Below, piece after piece: positions 60,304-64,000 of a stretch of 64,000 nucleotides of DNA (position 1 is the first letter of the stretch; each line of letters starts with the position of its first letter). A model generated the notes under the pieces. That model made no database searches. It saw only the letters and a list, made by a program, of their open reading frames with translations, and was not told the origin of the DNA. The translations under genes were made by a program, and so were the position numbers. This DNA is from a bacterium HR33 (GTDB lineage Bacteria > Gemmatimonadota > Gemmatimonadetes > Gemmatimonadales > GWC2-71-9). The DNA lies in contig BEIJ01000001.1 of NCBI GenBank assembly GCA_002923375.1, positions 1 to 64,000 of the forward strand. The letters run 5' to 3'.

Positions 60304-62604
60304 ATGCTGCGGGCAAGGGTAGTCGGAAGGGGCGCGCTGGTCTCCCTGGGCCTCGTCGCAGTGACCGCCGCGCCGCTCGAAGGACAGCGGCCGACGGTCT
60401 CCCCCGCGGTGGAAAGAATCCTGGCCCAGGACTCAGTGGTTACCGTTTGGCTCTTTGCCCGGCCGGAGGTCCCGCTGGAGGCGGTAGAATCCCTGCTGGC
60501 ACAGTCGGGCGGCAGGCTACGGCGTATCAGCCGGTGGCTCCACGCGGTCTCCGCCAGGCTGAACCGTAGCGCGCTGGAGGTCGCGCAGAGCAGCGATCTG
60601 CTGCGCCATATCCAGCCGGTTGCGGTCTTCATAGCGCCCAAGCTCCCGTCCCCGCCAACCCAGCAGATTCCCCACGCTCCCGCCGCCGATTCGCGCGATT
60701 CCCTCTACGGCCCGTCGGCGATGCCGCTTCGCCGGCTCAACCTTTTCCCTCTGGTGGAGCGCGGCTACCGGGGGCGAGGCGTGCGGATCGCGCTACTAGA
60801 TACCGGTTTCGAGACCGACCATCCCGCCTTCGCCTCGGCTAGGGTGGTAGCGCAGCGGGATTTCGTGGGCGACAGCCTGGCGCCTGACACGGTGGTCAAA
60901 AATCAGCCGGGAGACGCGCCCGACGCTTCGCGGCACGGCACTGCGGTCTGGTCGCTGCTGGCGGCAAACGTTCCCGGTTCCATCGTCGGGATAGCACCCG
61001 AAGCCGAGTACCTGCTGGCTAAGACGGAGGACGTTCGCTCCGAGCGCCGCGTGGAAGAGGACAATTACGTAGCGGCGCTGGAGTGGGCGGACTCCTTGGG
61101 CGCCCGTGTGGTTTCCTCCAGTCTGGGATACCTGAGATTCGACGACGGCTTCGCCTACACCCCGGGGCAGCTCAACGGGGACTTCGCCGTAACCACCGTC
61201 GCTGCCGATCTCGCGGCGGCGCGGGGGATGACGGTCGTCACTGCTGCGGGCAACGGAGGGCCGCAGCCTCGGTCGCTGGTAACTCCAGCAGACGGAGACT
61301 CGGTCTTTGCGGTGGGAGCGGAAGATTCTTTGGGGTTCTTGGTCTTCTTCAGCTCCCGGGGACCGACCGCCGACGAAAGAATCAAGCCCGACATGGTAGC
61401 CCCCGGACTGCGGATATGGGTGGTGGATACTCAGAGCTCCACAGGGTTCAGCCGTTTGGACGGCACTTCCTTCAGCACGCCGCTGGTGGCGGGAGCGGCG
61501 GCGCTGCTCAGGGAACTACACCCCGCGCTCACCGGATACGAGACGGGTCTGGCTTTGAGGAACAGCGGCAACAACGCCGATTCTCCCGCTTCCGATCGGG
61601 GATGGGGCCGACCCGACGCCCTGGTGGCAGCGACCTTTCCCCGCGGAATCCTGGTCACCAGCCCCCGGGATACCGTGCTGGACAGCCCGACTCCCACGTT
61701 CACCTGGGAGACACCGAACGTGCCTTCTTTCGCCCTCCCGGTACGATACCGGCTGCGCGTGGTGCGCGCGGATAATTCGGACACCACCCTGCTGATCGAC
61801 ACGACCTTGGAAAACACGCAAGTGACCCTCAAACAGGCCCAGCGTCCGGGAACTCGGATCGCTTTCAGCATTCAAGCTACGGCAGCCGACACCGCAACCT
61901 TCACAGTGGCCCCCAGAGGCCGATACACCGCACCGCAGTGGGCCAGGCTCCTCACCCTGGACGACCCGGCGGGGATCACGATCCGAGAAACCCGGCCGCT
62001 CCTCAGGTGGAGCTCACCGCCGGTCTCGAGTCCGCCGGGACCGTTCACTTACGATGTGGAGATAATCCGGGCGGACAACGGGGACATCGAACTGGTGGCT
62101 TTAGGACTCGACTCCACCTCCTTTACTCCGGAGCGGGACTTGGAACTGAACACGCCTTACCGCTGGAGGGTCCGGTCCCGGCTGGGCGGCGACACCGCGA
62201 GTACGACCAGCCGGGGATCCTTCGTCATCGTGGACGAAAGCGTGCCGAGCGTTACCCTGCTGTTTCAGAACTTCCCCAACCCGTTTCCCAATATCTCCAC
62301 CGGGCGTTCCACTACCTGCATTTGGTTCGATCTGGCCCGCCCGGGCAGAGTGCGGCTGGAGATCTTGGATCTCAGGGGACATCTGATAAAGCGATTGATA
62401 CCCAACTCCCGGGTTCCGGAACAACTCCCCGCGGGCCGTTATGGCCGCCCCGGGGTGGGGCAATCGGGGAGCTGCGATCCGGCATTCGAATGGGACGGCT
62501 TCTCCGAAGGAGGCGTGCCGGCGCTCCGCGGCGTGTATCTGATCAAACTGGAGACGCCGGATGGTATCTTCTTCAGGCGAGCGGTTTTCTTGGGACATCC
62601 TTAG
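60304..62604 (+). CDS. Secreted subtilisin-like serine protease with sorting-type C-terminus
   Basis: The 766-residue protein has a signal peptide, a propeptide-like stretch to about 130, and an S8 catalytic domain with Asp166 (LLDTGFETDH), His211 (SRHGTAVW), the oxyanion Asn in VTAAGNGG, and Ser389 (GTSFSTPLVAGAA). After about 440, two fibronectin-like repeats follow (VTSPRDTVLDSPTPTFTWE; ITIRETRPLLRWSSPP). The last 100 residues contain LFQNFPNPFPN and LEILDLRGHLIKRL, the pattern of FlgD-like/type IX-type sorting domains. Secreted proteolysis is likely. Confidence 0.9.
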   Translation: MLRARVVGRGALVSLGLVAVTAAPLEGQRPTVSPAVERILAQDSVVTVWLFARPEVPLEAVESLLAQSGGRLRRISRWLHAVSARLNRSALEVAQSSDLLRHIQPVAVFIAPKLPSPPTQQIPHAPAADSRDSLYGPSAMPLRRLNLFPLVERGYRGRGVRIALLDTGFETDHPAFASARVVAQRDFVGDSLAPDTVVKNQPGDAPDASRHGTAVWSLLAANVPGSIVGIAPEAEYLLAKTEDVRSERRVEEDNYVAALEWADSLGARVVSSSLGYLRFDDGFAYTPGQLNGDFAVTTVAADLAAARGMTVVTAAGNGGPQPRSLVTPADGDSVFAVGAEDSLGFLVFFSSRGPTADERIKPDMVAPGLRIWVVDTQSSTGFSRLDGTSFSTPLVAGAAALLRELHPALTGYETGLALRNSGNNADSPASDRGWGRPDALVAATFPRGILVTSPRDTVLDSPTPTFTWETPNVPSFALPVRYRLRVVRADNSDTTLLIDTTLENTQVTLKQAQRPGTRIAFSIQATAADTATFTVAPRGRYTAPQWARLLTLDDPAGITIRETRPLLRWSSPPVSSPPGPFTYDVEIIRADNGDIELVALGLDSTSFTPERDLELNTPYRWRVRSRLGGDTASTTSRGSFVIVDESVPSVTLLFQNFPNPFPNISTGRSTTCIWFDLARPGRVRLEILDLRGHLIKRLIPNSRVPEQLPAGRYGRPGVGQSGSCDPAFEWDGFSEGGVPALRGVYLIKLETPDGIFFRRAVFLGHP

Positions 62605-62634
62605 GGACTCCGAGGTTCCGGGAGGGCATCGATC

Positions 62635-63402
62635 GTGGAGCTTACGGTACTGGGATCGGGCACGGTTGCTCCGTCTGCGCAGCGCACGGCGGCGGCTCAC
62701 TGGGTCGAGGCTGGAGCTGTGCGGTTGCTTCTCGACTGCGGGGCCGGGACGCTGCACCGGGCGGCCGGCTTCGGGATCCCTTGGGAGAGGGTAACCCACG
62801 TAGCACTGACGCATTTTCACCCGGATCACTGGGGCGAGTTCCCCATGCTGCTCTTCGCGTTGAAATGGGGGACCCATCCTCCGCGCAGCGATCCTCTGGT
62901 GGTAATCGGTCCCCGAGGTCTGGCCACGAGGTTGACCCTGCTGGCCGGGGCGCTGGACGACTGGGTCTTGGAGCCGGGCTACTCCCTCGAGATCGTCGAG
63001 ATCCGTCCCGGCGAGCGGGTAGAGTTGGACACGGGCACCGTGTTGAGTTCGTTCAAAACCCCTCACACTCCGGAAAGCATGGCGTACGCGGTGGAACACG
63101 GAGGATTGCGCCTGGTCTATACCGGCGACACCGGCCCCAGCGAGGAGTTGGCAGAATGGGCCAAGGGCTGCGACCTTTTACTGGCCGAGTGCTCGCTCCC
63201 CGACTCGGCTGGAATCGAGCTACATTTAACTCCGACAAGTGCCGGGCACCTGGCCCGCACGGCGGGAGCGCGGCGCCTGGTGCTTACCCACTTCTACCCC
63301 CCGATCGAGGGAACGGACCCCGCGGCGGCGGCTGCGCGGGTGTTTCAGGGGCCGGTGGTAGCCGCCAGAGACGGTGACCGATTCACTGTGGGAGAGCGGT
63401 GA
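62635..63402 (+). CDS. MBL-fold metallohydrolase (RNase Z-like)
   Basis: GTG 62635 with GGGAGGG upstream gives 255 residues. The metal motif HFHPDH is in [13 protein letters not shown] (His60, His62, Asp64, His65); further ligands lie in TGDTGPSEE and LVLTHFYPP. The beginning [20 protein letters not shown] matches RNase Z-like proteins, but the family also includes phosphodiesterases and other hydrolases, so the substrate is open. The stop overlaps the next ATG by one base. Confidence 0.88.
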   Translation: MELTVLGSGTVAPSAQRTAAAHWVEAGAVRLLLDCGAGTLHRAAGFGIPWERVTHVALTHFHPDHWGEFPMLLFALKWGTHPPRSDPLVVIGPRGLATRLTLLAGALDDWVLEPGYSLEIVEIRPGERVELDTGTVLSSFKTPHTPESMAYAVEHGGLRLVYTGDTGPSEELAEWAKGCDLLLAECSLPDSAGIELHLTPTSAGHLARTAGARRLVLTHFYPPIEGTDPAAAAARVFQGPVVAARDGDRFTVGER

Positions 63403-64000
63403 TGTTGGTGGTAATGCAACACAACGCCACGCCCGAAGATATCCAGCGCGTGGTGCAAACGATCGAAGAGATGGGCTACCAGGCCCGTCCCATGCCGGGA
63501 GCTCAGCGGACCGCCGTGGGGCTGGTGGGCAACGACGGGCGGGTGGACGAATCCCGGATCGCCGGCCTGCCGGGGGTCAAGGAGATCATTCACGTAACCC
63601 AGCCGTACAAGCAGGTCTCCCGCGAGTGGAAAACCGAAAACACGGTGGTGCAGCTCCCTGGAGGGCTCAGCATCGGTGGAACGGAGATCGTAGTCATAGC
63701 CGGCCCCTGCTCAGTGGAATCGGAGGCCCAGATCCTGGAGACCGCCCGGCTGGTACGGCAGGCGGGAGCCTCGATTCTCCGGGGGGGAGCTTTCAAGCCC
63801 CGCAGTTCACCCTACTCCTTCCAAGGGCTAGGCGTCAAAGGACTCAAACTCCTGGCCAAGGCGCGAGAGGAGACCGGGCTGCTGATCGTAACCGAGGCCA
63901 TGGACCCCGAAGGAGTGGATCTGGTGGCGGAGTATGCCGACATCATTCAGATAGGTGCGCGGAACATGCAGAACTTTTCGCTGCTCAAGCGCGCCGGAAA
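63402..64000 (+). CDS. aroF: 3-deoxy-7-phosphoheptulonate synthase, type I-beta (partial, cut by window end)
   Basis: ATG 63402 overlaps the MBL gene stop. The visible about 199 residues have an N-terminal regulatory-like domain ([26 protein letters not shown], to about 70) and the start of the TIM barrel: [33 protein letters not shown] and [12 protein letters not shown]. It condenses PEP with erythrose 4-phosphate, the first step of aromatic amino-acid synthesis. The frame is open at the right edge. Confidence 0.95.
   Translation, partial: MLVVMQHNATPEDIQRVVQTIEEMGYQARPMPGAQRTAVGLVGNDGRVDESRIAGLPGVKEIIHVTQPYKQVSREWKTENTVVQLPGGLSIGGTEIVVIAGPCSVESEAQILETARLVRQAGASILRGGAFKPRSSPYSFQGLGVKGLKLLAKAREETGLLIVTEAMDPEGVDLVAEYADIIQIGARNMQNFSLLKRAG

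Noticed and set aside
61938-63377. Open frame (479 codons) in another frame on the plus strand
   Set aside because: It overlaps the subtilase end and the whole MBL hydrolase, both of which have clear catalytic motifs.
1-64000. CRISPR arrays, insertion sequences, prophage or integron
   Set aside because: No regularly spaced repeats, transposase, integrase or phage structural genes were seen.

Overview
The window is GC-rich, densely packed bacterial chromosome with a double-membrane envelope signature: two TonB-dependent receptors, several lipoproteins with lipoboxes, SPOR proteins and an outer-membrane barrel. The mix of DUF4175/DUF4159 proteins, six-bladed propeller lipoproteins, VPS10/BNR proteins, a TolB-propeller MA-peptidase, and GlnRS beside GluRS suggests Gemmatimonadota or a close relative. 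That assignment is inference; no rRNA or marker phylogeny is available here.

Layout. 1-7.0 kb: end of an unknown gene with a strong terminator, a lipoprotein, a seven-blade RCC1 lipoprotein, and two divergent TonB-dependent receptors. 7.0-11.8 kb: a CPBP protease, then a small cassette lying between two tRNA-Ser genes (UGA and GCU): an FAD pyridine-nucleotide oxidoreductase, a TrmB-like regulator with a four-cysteine cluster, and two small membrane proteins, preceded by a palindromic operator candidate. 11.8-15 kb: convergent gltX and glnS. 15-27.7 kb, minus strand: a run of eight genes whose start and stop codons overlap at every junction (unknown protein, rsmI, DUF4159, DUF4175, TPR, amidotransferase-like exported protein, RadC/JAB-DinG helicase fusion, TonB-like N-terminal protein), preceded by trxA. 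27.7-33.2 kb: mce, a lipoprotein, pdxJ, a pseudo-Hpt protein, a UPF0104-type membrane protein and ispE. 33.2-42.8 kb: an accessory block starting at tRNA-Gln with an orphan PIN protein, a LytTR regulator, propeller lipoprotein, ABC exporter, Na+/solute symporter with two tiny genes, and a VPS10/BNR protein. 42.8-51 kb: housekeeping string prs, rplY, pth, hppA, ychF, rpsF, rpsR, DUF2232, rplI, rsfS. 51-64 kb: MA-peptidase/propeller/barrel protein, SPOR lipoprotein, ParA-like/SPOR protein, smc, subtilase with a sorting-type C-terminus, MBL hydrolase, and the start of a DAHP synthase.

The main points for follow-up are: the JAB-DinG fusion inside the fully coupled operon; a pth gene whose catalytic Asn codon lies upstream of every ATG/GTG/TTG, so CTG initiation (or TAG readthrough) is needed, with two further small genes lacking ordinary start codons; a 21-bp-phased direct repeat that fits a LytTR site between the LytTR gene and an ABC exporter; the Cys-cluster TrmB regulator with its palindrome; a degenerate ParA-like/SPOR protein coupled to smc; and a cloverleaf-like leader between ychF and rpsF. 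No CRISPR array, IS element or prophage was seen. Several starts were moved downstream of the longest reading frame using Shine-Dalgarno sequences, signal peptides and overlaps with tRNA genes.
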